A DNA stretch of 64,000 nt, taken from assembly GCA_016342685.1 (NCBI GenBank), contig JAEINU010000011.1, positions 36,699 through 100,698 of the forward strand, written 5' to 3'. This DNA is from Bacteroidales bacterium (GTDB taxonomy: Bacteria; Bacteroidota; Bacteroidia; Bacteroidales; UBA12077). Position numbers and translations under genes: made by a program. The notes beneath the pieces were generated by a model that made no database searches, was not told the origin of the DNA, and was given only the letters and a program-made list of their open reading frames with translations. Shown here one piece after another: positions 35,746 through 45,302 of this stretch; the stretch's first letter is position 1, and every line of letters begins with the position of its first letter.

Positions 35746-36732
35746 ATGATAATAGAATTCAAAATAGACAAATTTGACACATATCTTATAGATATTGCAA
35801 AACAATTCAATACAAGTATTGTAAATAACACGGTAATATTGCCTGAAGATATTGGGAATGGTATGATTACATACATTAATTTTAATGACCAATTTATTCT
35901 TTCTTTTTTTGAATTCTCTTTAAATCAATCAGCTAAAATTATCAGAAAGAAAAGTGATAATTGTGATATACTCCCTTTATTATTCTGGTTGTCAAACAGC
36001 GAAATAGTTCACGAACCAGATACAAGTAAGAACTATATTGGAAAAGATGAACCCAATGGAATTTTTTTTCTTTCAAATAATATTGAAACAAGCTATTTTT
36101 TCCCAGCAAACAGAATGATTAAAAATGTATCAATAATAGTGAGTAAAAAATGGCTCAAAGAAAATGTTAGTAAGAATAACAATTATTTGAATAGGAATGT
36201 TTTATTAGACAACCCTTCATTTATTATGTTCGAATCCATTCATTCCGATATGTTGGCAGTTTCAGAGAAGATAAATGATATTTTCCAACATAAAAATGAA
36301 TATAGTATTCCTAAATTAAAACTTAATTATTTATCGTTGGAATTGTTAACTATGTTTTTCGATAAACTTTTAAATCGTAATTTAGAAAAGCATGATGCAA
36401 TTTTAAATCAATCTGAAATAGTAAAAATGTTTACTGTTAGAAAAATATTATCAGGAAGATTTATTGAAATACCTTCAATTGATGCTATAGCACAAGAAAT
36501 TGGGATGAATAAACGAAAGATCCAAAAATATTTTAAACAAATATTTGGCTTAAGTGTCTATCAATATGCTCTGTCAGTAAAAATGAATGAAGCAAAAAAA
36601 CTACTCACTACAAAAAAATATTCAGTATCTGAAGTAGGATATTTAGTTGGCTATTCTAATTTAAGTCATTTCACGGAAACGTTTAAGAAACAGTTTGGTA
36701 GTACTCCAAAAAGGTATATTTCTTCAATTTAG
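35746..36732 (+). CDS. AraC-family transcriptional regulator
   Basis: 328 residues. The C-terminal 100 residues hold two helix-turn-helix motifs (PSIDAIAQEIGMNKRKIQKY; VSEVGYLVGYSNLSHFTETF, with FGSTPKRYISS at the end), the AraC/XylS signature. The N-terminal 210 residues are an unrecognised sensing domain (IIEFKIDKFDTYLIDIAKQF and following). Part of the gene is duplicated as a decayed copy at 37955. It probably controls the ferredoxin gene downstream, whose promoter region was duplicated with it. Confidence 0.88.
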   Translation: MIIEFKIDKFDTYLIDIAKQFNTSIVNNTVILPEDIGNGMITYINFNDQFILSFFEFSLNQSAKIIRKKSDNCDILPLLFWLSNSEIVHEPDTSKNYIGKDEPNGIFFLSNNIETSYFFPANRMIKNVSIIVSKKWLKENVSKNNNYLNRNVLLDNPSFIMFESIHSDMLAVSEKINDIFQHKNEYSIPKLKLNYLSLELLTMFFDKLLNRNLEKHDAILNQSEIVKMFTVRKILSGRFIEIPSIDAIAQEIGMNKRKIQKYFKQIFGLSVYQYALSVKMNEAKKLLTTKKYSVSEVGYLVGYSNLSHFTETFKKQFGSTPKRYISSI

Positions 36733-36793
36733 ATTAAATTAATTCACTATTTTAAAGGGGCTTTTAGGGTATAAATACTCTCATTAGGGTTAT

Positions 36794-36821
36794 TTTGCCT
36801 GATTTAGGTATAGTATTTTTG
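36794..36821 (+). promoter_or_regulatory. Candidate promoter of the EFR1 ferredoxin gene
   Basis: TTTG at 36794-36797 and TATTTTTG at 36814-36821 fit the Bacteroidota -33 TTTG and -7 TAnnTTTG elements, though the spacer (16) is shorter than the usual 19 or so. The region is repeated in front of the gene at 38464, which supports a real regulatory role. Confidence 0.45.
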
Positions 36822-36949
36822 TGCTATGTAATTATATACAATATTCTTATCCATTGTAGCTTGCAAAAAGCAAATCTAGTATAAGCAAGGATCAAAGTGT
36901 ATAATAATTTTTTGCAAATTATTAAAGTACTATTTTTTATAAATATAAT

Positions 36950-37870
36950 ATGAAAATAACTATCATTCAATTCAGCCCATCAAGGAATACTTTTAAAGTG
37001 TCTGAACTAATAAAAAGAGAGTTGGAACAAAGAAACCTTGAAGTACAATTAATTGACATTACAGGAAAAAAAGAAATATTTATTAAAAAAAATATTCAAA
37101 AATTCCTTGCAGAGAATGTTATTAAACATGATATTTTACTTATTGGGGGGCCTGTTTATGCAAATCATTTACAGTATCATGTGCAGGATTTAATTAAAGC
37201 TCTACCCAAACCAAATGATATTTGGGGAAAATATGCCATTCCATATGTTACTTATGGTGGAATATCATCAGGAATTGCTCTTAAAGAAGCTGGTGAGCTT
37301 TTAAAAAGTTCAAAAAGAATTGTTCATGCAGGCATGAAAGTTTCGGCTCCACATAGGATGACACGAGCAATTCTTAGTGAAGAGTTTAATAAAGAAAAAA
37401 TGCTTGACAATAATTTCCCTCAGATAACAGAATTGGTCAATAGAATAATGCAACTTAATCACAATTCTATTTCGAAGTCTTCTGTAAAATCTTTAACTTA
37501 TAATGGATTAATAACAACACTTAAATCTAATATTATTTTTAAAGAAAAAGTAATGCATGAAAAACGTTATCCTAAAGTAAGTATTGATCAATCAATTTGT
37601 ACTGTTTGTGGAAAATGTGTTAAAGTTTGCCCTGTTTTACACCTTGCAAAAAAAGATAACAAAATTATTGAGAATAGTCAATCTCCTTGTATTCATTGCT
37701 TAAATTGTATTATTCAATGCCCTTATAATGCAATTGAACTTAAAGGAGATTTGGAAAAAGGGAAAGCATTTTTGCAAAAAATGATACTTAAAAATGGTAA
37801 TAAAGAAATCCCTGAAACATCAGTATATCCAATATCTCAAATAAATCAAAATAAAAACTCAACTATTTAG
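36950..37870 (+). CDS. EFR1-type protein: flavodoxin fold plus two 4Fe-4S clusters
   Basis: 306 residues. The N-terminal 180 residues are flavodoxin-like (IIQFSPSRNTFKVSELIKRE, LIGGPVYANHLQYHVQDLIK, PYVTYGGISSGIALKEAGEL). Residues 215-265 or so carry two 4Fe-4S motifs, CTVCGKCVKVCPV and CIHCLNCIIQCPYNA. This is the EFR1-family ferrodoxin architecture of anaerobes, a cytoplasmic electron-transfer protein of unknown partner. The FMN-binding loop (SPSRNT) is a variant of the usual SxTGNT. It follows the AraC gene and a candidate promoter. Confidence 0.85.
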   Translation: MKITIIQFSPSRNTFKVSELIKRELEQRNLEVQLIDITGKKEIFIKKNIQKFLAENVIKHDILLIGGPVYANHLQYHVQDLIKALPKPNDIWGKYAIPYVTYGGISSGIALKEAGELLKSSKRIVHAGMKVSAPHRMTRAILSEEFNKEKMLDNNFPQITELVNRIMQLNHNSISKSSVKSLTYNGLITTLKSNIIFKEKVMHEKRYPKVSIDQSICTVCGKCVKVCPVLHLAKKDNKIIENSQSPCIHCLNCIIQCPYNAIELKGDLEKGKAFLQKMILKNGNKEIPETSVYPISQINQNKNSTI

Positions 37871-37954
37871 TTGTGTAATAGCTAAATTACAATTTGCTTG
37901 TTAGAGCAGGAGTGCATTGAAAAAAACTAAAACATCTTTCTATCATAACTACTA

Positions 37955-38251
37955 AACCATTCTGAAATAGAAAAAATGTTTACTGTTAGAAAAATTTATT
38001 AAAATACCTCCAATTGACATTTTGCAACAAGAAATTGGTATGAGTAAACGAAGAACTCAGAAATATTTGGCTTAAGTGCATATAAATACGCACTGTCAGT
38101 GAAAATAAATGAAACAGAAAAACCACTTTCAATAAAAGAATATTCTGTATCTGAAGTAGAATAATTAGTTATCTATTATATTAAGTCTTTTCAACGAGAT
38201 TTTCAAGAAACAGTTTGACAGTACTCCAAAAAAAATATTTCTTCAATTTAG
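37955..38251 (+). pseudogene. Decayed duplicate of the AraC gene 3' end
   Basis: This stretch aligns base by base with 36406-36731 of the intact AraC gene (for example AAAATGTTTACTGTTAGAAA, CAAGAAATTGG, CAGTATCTGAAGTAG-like text, CAGTTTGxxAGTACTCCAAA, TTCTTCAATTTAG). It has several deletions, shifts and stops, including a deletion of about 25 bases around the first helix-turn-helix. No protein can be made. The homology continues past the stop into the promoter region. Confidence 0.88.
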
Positions 38252-38281
38252 GCTAAAATCATCATAGAAGCAAGAGGCTTT

Positions 38282-38370
38282 TCGGGCATAACTATTCTCA
38301 TTAGGGGTATTTTATCTGATTTACGCTGGGTATTTTTGTGCTATGTAATTATTACAATAATCTTATTCAT
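38282..38370 (+). repeat. Duplicated promoter region in front of the MBL gene
   Basis: The segment matches about 36758-36850: a CTCATTAGGG-type block, a second block TCTGATTTA, and TATTTTTGTGCTATGTAATT. The TATTTTTG at 38333-38340 is the same -7-like element as in front of the ferredoxin gene. The two genes are therefore likely to share control by the AraC regulator. Confidence 0.7.
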
Positions 38371-38463
38371 TGGAACTTACAAATGGTAAATCTAATATAA
38401 GAAAGCAGAAAAGTACATATTAAGTTTTAATTGGAATGTTAATCTTTTTAAAAAAGTAAAATT

Positions 38464-39195
38464 ATGAGATTGAATTTTATTAATATATGGGGAAATTATA
38501 TTTCCCGTTTAATACCAGGAGAACTATTTTACCCATTGCCTACAGGAAAAGTATCTGAGAATATATATACTATTTGTGATCGTGGAGATGCTAATTTTTT
38601 CATCTATACAGATGGTAAGGATACAATATGTTTCGATGTTGGTTATATCAATAACAATTATGTTAAAAAAGATTTTAAGCAAATAGGAATTAACCCCAAA
38701 AGTATTTCACATGTGTTTTTAACCCATACAGATATGGATCATGCTGGTGCCATTGACTCAGATAGTTCGAGTAATTGGTTAAACAATGATTTAATTATTT
38801 ATATGAGTAAAGAAGAAGAAAACCTTATAAAAAAGAGAAAACGACGAAGATTTTTCTTCAATACACCCATAAGGATATCAAAGCAATACAACTTTATTGA
38901 AGATGGAGGTATTGTGAATGTTGGAAATATAAAAATTAAAGCTATCCATACTCCTGGACATACTTTAGGACACATGTCTTATTTAATAAATAATAAATAT
39001 TTGTTCGCTGGTGATCTATTGTTGTTGAAAAATGGCAAAGCTGAAGAATTTTACAAAGTTTGGAACATAGATCATGATTTGGATAAAGAGTCCATAAAGA
39101 AAATAGCAAAACTAGAAAACATAGAAATCTTATGTACATGCCACAGTAAATGTTCATTTGATTTTAAAAGGGCTATGGAAGAATGGAATAAATGA
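38464..39195 (+). CDS. Metallo-beta-lactamase-fold hydrolase
   Basis: 243 residues. The metal motif HTDMDHAG lies near residue 87 (HxxxDH form; the first position is His, then Asp-His). Further metal ligands are His in IHTPGHTLGHMSYLI (near 160), Asp in LFAGDLLL (near 180) and His in LCTCHSKC (near 223). The family includes glyoxalase II, sulfur dioxygenases and lactonases; the substrate is not evident. It carries a duplicated copy of the ferredoxin promoter upstream and is probably co-regulated with that gene. Confidence 0.85.
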   Translation: MRLNFINIWGNYISRLIPGELFYPLPTGKVSENIYTICDRGDANFFIYTDGKDTICFDVGYINNNYVKKDFKQIGINPKSISHVFLTHTDMDHAGAIDSDSSSNWLNNDLIIYMSKEEENLIKKRKRRRFFFNTPIRISKQYNFIEDGGIVNVGNIKIKAIHTPGHTLGHMSYLINNKYLFAGDLLLLKNGKAEEFYKVWNIDHDLDKESIKKIAKLENIEILCTCHSKCSFDFKRAMEEWNK

Positions 39196-39288
39196 ACATA
39201 GAATGACCTTCAAGATATGTTGTCATAAAACATAGGTGCTTTATCTTGATCTCCTAAAAATGGAAGTTTTATGAGATGGTAAGATTAA

Positions 39289-39313
39289 AAAATCACAACA
39301 ATTAGGTATTGTA
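39289..39313 (+). repeat. 25-base repeat, copy 2 (upstream of TetR gene)
   Basis: Exact copy of the repeat at 35602-35626. It ends 49 bases before the TetR start codon. Confidence 0.6.
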
Positions 39314-39362
39314 CATCATAAAAAGAACTGCGTTCTTTATAGTGTTAATGATACTTTAGATT

Positions 39363-39974
39363 ATGCAGACAAAAAAGACTGATGTGCGAAAAGTAATATT
39401 AGAAGTAGCCAAAGCTGAATTTTTAAAAAAAGGATACAAAAATGCATCAATGCGAACCATAGCAAAAAATACAGGAGTGGGTTTAAGCAATATCTACAAT
39501 TACTTTAAGAACAAAGATGAAATTCTAGAAGAAGTATTAAAGCCTTTATTACAGGCTTTCAATATAATGATAGAAGAACACAATAGTCCTGAATATATTA
39601 GTCTTGATATTTTTATCTCTAAAGAATATCAACAAAAACAAATAAATATGTTTGTTAAACTAATTTTAAAATACAGAGAAGAATTAAACCTTCTCCTTTT
39701 TCAAGTACATGGTTCTTCACTCGAAAATTTCCACGACGAATATACCAATCGTCATACTGAAAAAGGATTAGAATATATGCTAAAAATGAAGGAAAAATAT
39801 CCTCATATAAATACAGACATCTCAGATTTTTTTATGCACACAATAAGTTCGTGGTGGATAAGCATTATCGGTGAAATTGTATCACATGATTTAGAAGATA
39901 ACGAAATCCAGAAATTTATTACGGAATATATGGAATTTGGGACAGCCGGATGGGAAAGAATTATGAGAGTATAA
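39363..39974 (+). CDS. TetR/AcrR-family transcriptional regulator
   Basis: 203 residues. The N-terminal helix-turn-helix is typical (ILEVAKAEFLKKGYKNASMR, then IAKNTGVGLSNIYNYFKNKD, residues about 10-55). The C-terminal helical ligand domain is unrecognised. It stands 76 bases ahead of two ABC exporter genes in the same direction and probably controls them. Confidence 0.9.
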   Translation: MQTKKTDVRKVILEVAKAEFLKKGYKNASMRTIAKNTGVGLSNIYNYFKNKDEILEEVLKPLLQAFNIMIEEHNSPEYISLDIFISKEYQQKQINMFVKLILKYREELNLLLFQVHGSSLENFHDEYTNRHTEKGLEYMLKMKEKYPHINTDISDFFMHTISSWWISIIGEIVSHDLEDNEIQKFITEYMEFGTAGWERIMRV

Positions 39975-40050
39975 TTTCTTTGAACAAATCTGAACAGCGT
40001 TCTTTTTTGAATTTAGTAATGATACTAAGAAATAACATAAAACAATTAAT

Positions 40051-41823
40051 ATGAACACATTATTAAAACTACAAAGCTATATGACGGGCAGAAAAACATT
40101 GCTTCCTGGAGCATTAGTTTTGTCAGCAATCAGTACCCTTATAGGGATGTTGCCATATATATTTATATGGCTTATTGTAAAAGAGTTATTTAATGCTGGA
40201 GAGGACTATTCGCAAATCCTTATCAACACTTATGCTTGGTGGGCTGTAGGGACGGCAATTGCAGGTGTTATATTGTATTTTTTGGCTCTTACACTCTCCC
40301 ACTTAGCAGCATTTAGGGTAGAAACCAATATGCGACGACAGGCTATGCGAAAAATAGTACGTATGCCTTTGGGGTTTTTCGATAGAAATACCAGTGGTAG
40401 TATTCGTAAAATTATTGACGATAATGCGAGTATTACTCACCAGTTTCTGGCACATCAATTACCCGACCTTGCAGGGAGTATTCTAATGCCCTTAACTGCT
40501 TTAGTGTTGATATTTGTATTTGATTGGCGGTTGGGACTAGCTTGTCTTGTTCCAATTGTTATATCCATGGTTGTTATGAGCTTTATGATGGGTGATAAAG
40601 GGAAAAAATTTATGAAAGATTATATGACTTCTCTCGAAGATATGAATACCGAAGCGGTGGAATATGTTAGAGGCATTCCAGTGGTAAAAGTTTTTCAGCA
40701 GACCGTTTTTTCATTTAAAAATTTTCATAATAGTATTACTAAATACAAAAATATGGTGCTTAATTATACAAAAATATGGGAAAATCCAATGTCTATCAAT
40801 ACCGTAATTATTAATGGCTTTGCATTTTTTTTAGTTCCAGTAACCATTTTATTAATTGGATATTCGGGCAACTACTTACTTGTGTTGGTCAACCTGTTTT
40901 TTTATATTTTAATAACTCCTGTTTTTGCTCAAAGCATGATGAAAAGTATGTATCTAAACCAAGCACTGGGACAAGCAAAAGAAGCAGTAAACAGAATGGA
41001 GAAATTAACAGATGTAGAACAGCTTCCTGTATCAACTAATCCTAAAAATATTACGAGACATAATGTTTCTTTTAAGAATGTATCGTTCAGTTATCCCGGA
41101 GCCGAACAAAAGGCAATAGACAATATTAATTTCAATGTTCCTGAAGGGAAAACCGTTGCCTTGGTAGGAGTTTCGGGTAGCGGAAAAACAACCATTGCAA
41201 GGCTTGTTCCACGATTTTGGGATACTGATACTGGGCAGATATGTATTGGTGAAACAAATGTAAAAGAGATTGACCCTAAGGAATTGATGAATAATGTTTC
41301 GTTTGTTTTTCAGAACACCAAATTATTTAAAACAAGCTTGCTCGAAAATATCAAATATGGCAATACAGATGCATCAGCCGAAGCAGTGGAAAGAGCCGTA
41401 GATTTGGCACAATGTCGCGAAATTATTGACAAGCTTCCCGATGGACTAAATACCAAAATAGGTGTAGAAGGAACTTATCTTTCGGGAGGCGAACAGCAGC
41501 GTATTGCATTGGCACGAGCTATTTTAAAAGATGCCCCAATTGTGGTATTAGACGAAGCAACTGCTTTTACCGACCCCGAAAACGAACATTTAATACAAAA
41601 GGCACTCGGAAAACTCACCAAAGGCAAAACGGTACTTCTTATTGCTCACAGGCTTACCAGTGTGATGGATGCAGATATTATTCTTGTAATAAACAAAAGT
41701 GAAATTGCAGAGCAAGGAAATCATGATGAATTACTTAACAAACAAGGAATCTACTCGAAAATGTGGGACGAATATCAACAATCAATAAAATGGACAATAG
41801 GAAAGGAGGCTCTATATGTTTAA
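40051..41823 (+). CDS. ABC exporter half-transporter, first subunit
   Basis: 590 residues: six membrane helices (about 15-300) and a C-terminal ATPase. Walker A GVSGSGKT lies near residue 375, the signature LSGGEQQR near 477, Walker B IVVLDEATAF near 500 and the H-loop IAHRL near 533. Its end overlaps the start of the second subunit by 8 bases, so they form a heterodimer. The type resembles IrtAB/YbtPQ-like exporters linked to siderophore uptake in other phyla. Substrate unknown; metal or drug efflux fits the TetR and CDF neighbours. Confidence 0.88.
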   Translation: MNTLLKLQSYMTGRKTLLPGALVLSAISTLIGMLPYIFIWLIVKELFNAGEDYSQILINTYAWWAVGTAIAGVILYFLALTLSHLAAFRVETNMRRQAMRKIVRMPLGFFDRNTSGSIRKIIDDNASITHQFLAHQLPDLAGSILMPLTALVLIFVFDWRLGLACLVPIVISMVVMSFMMGDKGKKFMKDYMTSLEDMNTEAVEYVRGIPVVKVFQQTVFSFKNFHNSITKYKNMVLNYTKIWENPMSINTVIINGFAFFLVPVTILLIGYSGNYLLVLVNLFFYILITPVFAQSMMKSMYLNQALGQAKEAVNRMEKLTDVEQLPVSTNPKNITRHNVSFKNVSFSYPGAEQKAIDNINFNVPEGKTVALVGVSGSGKTTIARLVPRFWDTDTGQICIGETNVKEIDPKELMNNVSFVFQNTKLFKTSLLENIKYGNTDASAEAVERAVDLAQCREIIDKLPDGLNTKIGVEGTYLSGGEQQRIALARAILKDAPIVVLDEATAFTDPENEHLIQKALGKLTKGKTVLLIAHRLTSVMDADIILVINKSEIAEQGNHDELLNKQGIYSKMWDEYQQSIKWTIGKEALYV

Positions 41824-43576
41824 TATTTTAGAAAAACGATTTGCTTTAACACGCAAAGGGGCAAAAGATTTTGCCAAAGGCGTATTTTTTACAACTCTAC
41901 TCAATATAGCGTTAATGCTACCAGCAATTTATATTTTCTTATTTCTTGCAAACTACCTACGCCCTATTTTAAACCCTTCAACTATTATAATCAATGGTTT
42001 ATGGTACTATATTTTGCTTGGTTTAATATTTATGATAATAATGTGGATTATTGCCCGGTTTCAATATCGAAGCACATTTACTACCGTATATGATGAAAGT
42101 GCCAATCGTCGTATTTCGTTGGCTGAAAAGTTGCGTAAACTACCTTTAGCATTTTTTGGAGAGAAAAATCTATCAGACCTTACATCAACTATAATGGATG
42201 ATAGTACTGAATTGGAACATACTTTTTCACATGCAGTGCCACAACTGTTTGCTTCTATTATTAGTATGGTATTAATTGGAACAGGATTGTTTTTTTACAA
42301 TTGGCAACTATCTCTAGCTTTGTTTTGGGTAGTTCCTTTAGCAGCAGCTGTACTTCTAATATCTAAGAAATTATTACATAAGGAATTTCAAATTAACTAT
42401 CAGGACAAAAGAAATGTAAGTGAGCAAATTCAGGAAGGATTGGATACCATACAGGAGATAAAATCCTACAACAGGGAGGATACTTATATGAACGAATTAA
42501 ACCAAAGTCTTAATATCTATGAAAAACAATTAATAAAAGGAGAATTATTGGCAGGCGGACTTGTAAATTCCTCACAGAGTTTATTAAAACTAGGATTAGT
42601 AAGTGTTATTATTGTTGGTGTGCAGCTCCTTTCATCCGGAACAATTAATTTATTTATGTATCTTATATTCTTGGTAATTGCTACAGGAATTTACAATCCA
42701 ATAAATGAAGTGTTTAATAATTTGGCAGCTTTATTTTACCTAGATATTCGCATTAACAGGATGAACGAGATGGAAGCCTTACCCATTCAACAAGGTAAAT
42801 CTGATTTTAAACCAAAAAATTATGATATTGTATTTGATAATGTAAGTTTTTCTTACGAAACAGGTAAACATGTTTTGCAAAATGTTTCGTTTACAGCTAA
42901 ACAAGGAGAAGTAACGGCATTGGTTGGTCCATCAGGGGGTGGGAAAAGTACTTCTGCTAAACTTGCAGCCCGTTTCTGGGATATTCAAAAAGGAAAAATA
43001 TTATTAGGAACCCAAGATATCAGCCAAATAGAACCAGAAACCTTACTGCAAAATTATTCAGTAGTATTTCAGGATGTAGTGCTATTTAATTCCAGTGTAA
43101 TAGACAATATTCGTATAGGAAGAAAAGATGCTACCGATGAAGAAATAATCCGTGTATCAAAAATGGCACAATGCGATGAGTTTATAAGCAAAATGCCCAA
43201 AGCTTATAATACAGTTATTGGCGAAAATGGCGAAACCCTTTCGGGTGGTGAACGACAACGTATTTCCATAGCTCGTGCCTTGCTAAAAGATGCGCCAATT
43301 GTCTTGCTAGACGAAGCCACAGCCTCGCTAGATGTAGAAAACGAAACCAAAATACAGGCAGGTATTTCGGAACTGGTGCGTAACAAAACAGTATTAATTA
43401 TTGCTCACCGAATGCGAACCGTTGCTAATGCAGATAAAATAGTAGTTCTTAAAAATGGAAAGGTGAAAGAAATAGGAAATCCTGAAACCTTAAAGCAACA
43501 AAATGGTGTGTTTGCAAAAATGGTAGAACGGCAAATGGGGAAAGGAAATCTAAAAGAAACACAATTGACAATTTAA
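41816..43576 (+). CDS. ABC exporter half-transporter, second subunit
   Basis: 586 residues with the same layout as its partner: six helices, then an ATPase with Walker A GPSGGGKS (near 372), signature LSGGERQR (near 475), Walker B IVLLDEATAS (near 498) and H-loop IAHRM. Both ATP sites look intact in both subunits (a Glu after the Walker B Asp). It is followed by a CDF transporter gene after 24 bases, probably in the same transcript. Confidence 0.88.
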   Translation: MFNILEKRFALTRKGAKDFAKGVFFTTLLNIALMLPAIYIFLFLANYLRPILNPSTIIINGLWYYILLGLIFMIIMWIIARFQYRSTFTTVYDESANRRISLAEKLRKLPLAFFGEKNLSDLTSTIMDDSTELEHTFSHAVPQLFASIISMVLIGTGLFFYNWQLSLALFWVVPLAAAVLLISKKLLHKEFQINYQDKRNVSEQIQEGLDTIQEIKSYNREDTYMNELNQSLNIYEKQLIKGELLAGGLVNSSQSLLKLGLVSVIIVGVQLLSSGTINLFMYLIFLVIATGIYNPINEVFNNLAALFYLDIRINRMNEMEALPIQQGKSDFKPKNYDIVFDNVSFSYETGKHVLQNVSFTAKQGEVTALVGPSGGGKSTSAKLAARFWDIQKGKILLGTQDISQIEPETLLQNYSVVFQDVVLFNSSVIDNIRIGRKDATDEEIIRVSKMAQCDEFISKMPKAYNTVIGENGETLSGGERQRISIARALLKDAPIVLLDEATASLDVENETKIQAGISELVRNKTVLIIAHRMRTVANADKIVVLKNGKVKEIGNPETLKQQNGVFAKMVERQMGKGNLKETQLTI

Positions 43577-43600
43577 ATTGATGGTATAAACAGATATAGC

Positions 43601-44470
43601 ATGAAACAAGAATATCGTCACCACCATCACACAAATAATTTGCGAGGCAAAAAATTATTGTGGGTAGCACTATTGAATTTTTCCATCACAATGGTTCAAA
43701 TTGTGGGTGGATTAATTTCAAACAGCCTTTCGCTACTTTCCGATGCCTTGCATAATTTGGGCGATTCATCAGCAATTTTTATTGCATTTTTGGCAGGAAA
43801 AAAGAGCCATAAAGCCCCAGATGAACAACATACTTTTGGATATAAACGTGTGGAAATATTAGCCGCTTTATTTAATGCAGTTGTGCTTATTTCAATTTGT
43901 ATTTTCTTGTTTCTTGAAGCTTACGAACGCTTAACAGATCCGCAGCCAATAAAAGGTAAAATTATGTTTATTGTCGCAATATTTGGTTTGTTGGCAAACC
44001 TGATTTCAGTACTTGTTTTACGCAAAGATAAAAATCACAACCTAAATGTAAAAGCAGCATATCTGCATTTGCTAGGTGACACACTTTCGTCTGTGGCTGT
44101 TATACTGGGGGGAATTGCCATTTGGATTTATGGTATATTTTGGATTGACCCACTTATTACCATTCTAGTTGGCATTTACATTATTTATCATACCTGGGGC
44201 GTAATAAAACAAACGGTAAACATATTAATGCAAAGTACACCTTCGGATATTAATATTAAAAAGGTAAAACAAAAAGTAGAAACCATTGGCGAAATAGATA
44301 ATATTCATCATGTGCATGTTTGGAAGCTCGATGATAAACAAACTCATCTTGAAGCCCATATCAACCTAAAAAATAATATTAATATGGTTGAAATGATGGG
44401 TATAATAGAACAGGCTGAACATCTGCTTAAAAAACACTTTGATATTAATCATATTACATTACAAATTTGA
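43601..44470 (+). CDS. Cation diffusion facilitator (CzcD/ZitB-type) metal exporter
   Basis: 289 residues. A His-rich start (YRHHHHTNN) precedes six helices. The metal-site pair is DALHNLGDS (helix 2) and HLLGDTLSS (helix 5), the HxxxD form typical of Zn-type CDF proteins. The cytoplasmic C-terminal domain has HHVHVWKLDDKQTHLEAHIN. It exports Zn or a similar divalent ion using the proton gradient. Placed after the ABC pair, it suggests that this unit handles metal excess. Confidence 0.9.
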   Translation: MKQEYRHHHHTNNLRGKKLLWVALLNFSITMVQIVGGLISNSLSLLSDALHNLGDSSAIFIAFLAGKKSHKAPDEQHTFGYKRVEILAALFNAVVLISICIFLFLEAYERLTDPQPIKGKIMFIVAIFGLLANLISVLVLRKDKNHNLNVKAAYLHLLGDTLSSVAVILGGIAIWIYGIFWIDPLITILVGIYIIYHTWGVIKQTVNILMQSTPSDINIKKVKQKVETIGEIDNIHHVHVWKLDDKQTHLEAHINLKNNINMVEMMGIIEQAEHLLKKHFDINHITLQI

Positions 44471-44513
44471 TACGATTGTTGTTCCGGGAATAATGAATTA
44501 ATAAAAAGCAAAT

Positions 44514-45281
44514 ATGTTGACAATTAATAATTTACATGTTGAAGTACAAGATAACGAAGTTTTGAAAAGTGTTAATCTCGAAATTCCAGACGGAGAAGTA
44601 CATGCCCTTTTTGGGCCAAACGGTTCTGGAAAAAGTGTCTTAATAATGACTATTATGGGCTATCCGGAATATAAAGTAACCGAAGGTTCTATATTAATTG
44701 ACAATAAAGATATTCTCGAGTTGGACATTAATGAACGCGTTAAGTTGGGTGTCGGTCTTTCTGAACAAAGACCTCCTACCATAAAAGGAGTAAAACTTAA
44801 AAATCTATTGGAATTAATTGAACACAAAGATAAAAAAGGACAATTATATGTAAACGACATGATAGAAAAATTTAATATTAGAAAATTTCTAGATAGAAAT
44901 ATTAATGATGGTCTATCTGGTGGCGAAATAAAACAATCGGAGTTGTTTCTATTACTAATTTCAAATCCTAAATTATTAATACTTGATGAACCAGATTCTG
45001 GTGTTGATCCTGAAAAATTAAAAAAAATAGGTGGAATGATTAATGAATCACTGAGAGATAAAAGGTTTGAAAAAAGGTTACCATCTAACCACTTGAACCG
45101 AAATTCAGGTTTAATAGCCACTCACTCTGCTGCAATATTGGATTATATACATGTAGACAAGGCTCATGTAATGATAAATGGGGAGATAAAATGCTATGGA
45201 AATGCTAATATTTTAATGGATCAAATCAAGGAAAATGGATATGAATATTGCATCAATTGCCAACATAAAAACAACATGTAA
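44514..45281 (+). CDS. sufC: SufC-type Fe-S assembly ATPase
   Basis: 255 residues. Walker A GPNGSGKS at 34-41, a Q-loop region with SEQRPPTIKG, signature LSGGEIKQSE near 135 and Walker B LLILDEPDSGVD near 155-166; the SufC-specific ILDEPDSGVD text is clear. It works with SufB-type scaffold proteins to build Fe-S clusters. The partner at 46654 is short (410 residues), and no sufD, sufS or sufE is here, so it fits the minimal SufBC (SMS) type known from archaea and anaerobes. Two unrelated genes lie between the pair. Confidence 0.85.
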   Translation: MLTINNLHVEVQDNEVLKSVNLEIPDGEVHALFGPNGSGKSVLIMTIMGYPEYKVTEGSILIDNKDILELDINERVKLGVGLSEQRPPTIKGVKLKNLLELIEHKDKKGQLYVNDMIEKFNIRKFLDRNINDGLSGGEIKQSELFLLLISNPKLLILDEPDSGVDPEKLKKIGGMINESLRDKRFEKRLPSNHLNRNSGLIATHSAAILDYIHVDKAHVMINGEIKCYGNANILMDQIKENGYEYCINCQHKNNM

Positions 45282-45302
45282 TAATCCTAAATATCAACTA
45301 AA

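Noticed and set aside
44660..45121. 153-residue minus-strand frame inside sufC
   Set aside because: Antisense to conserved Walker and signature motifs; composition is that of a shadow frame.
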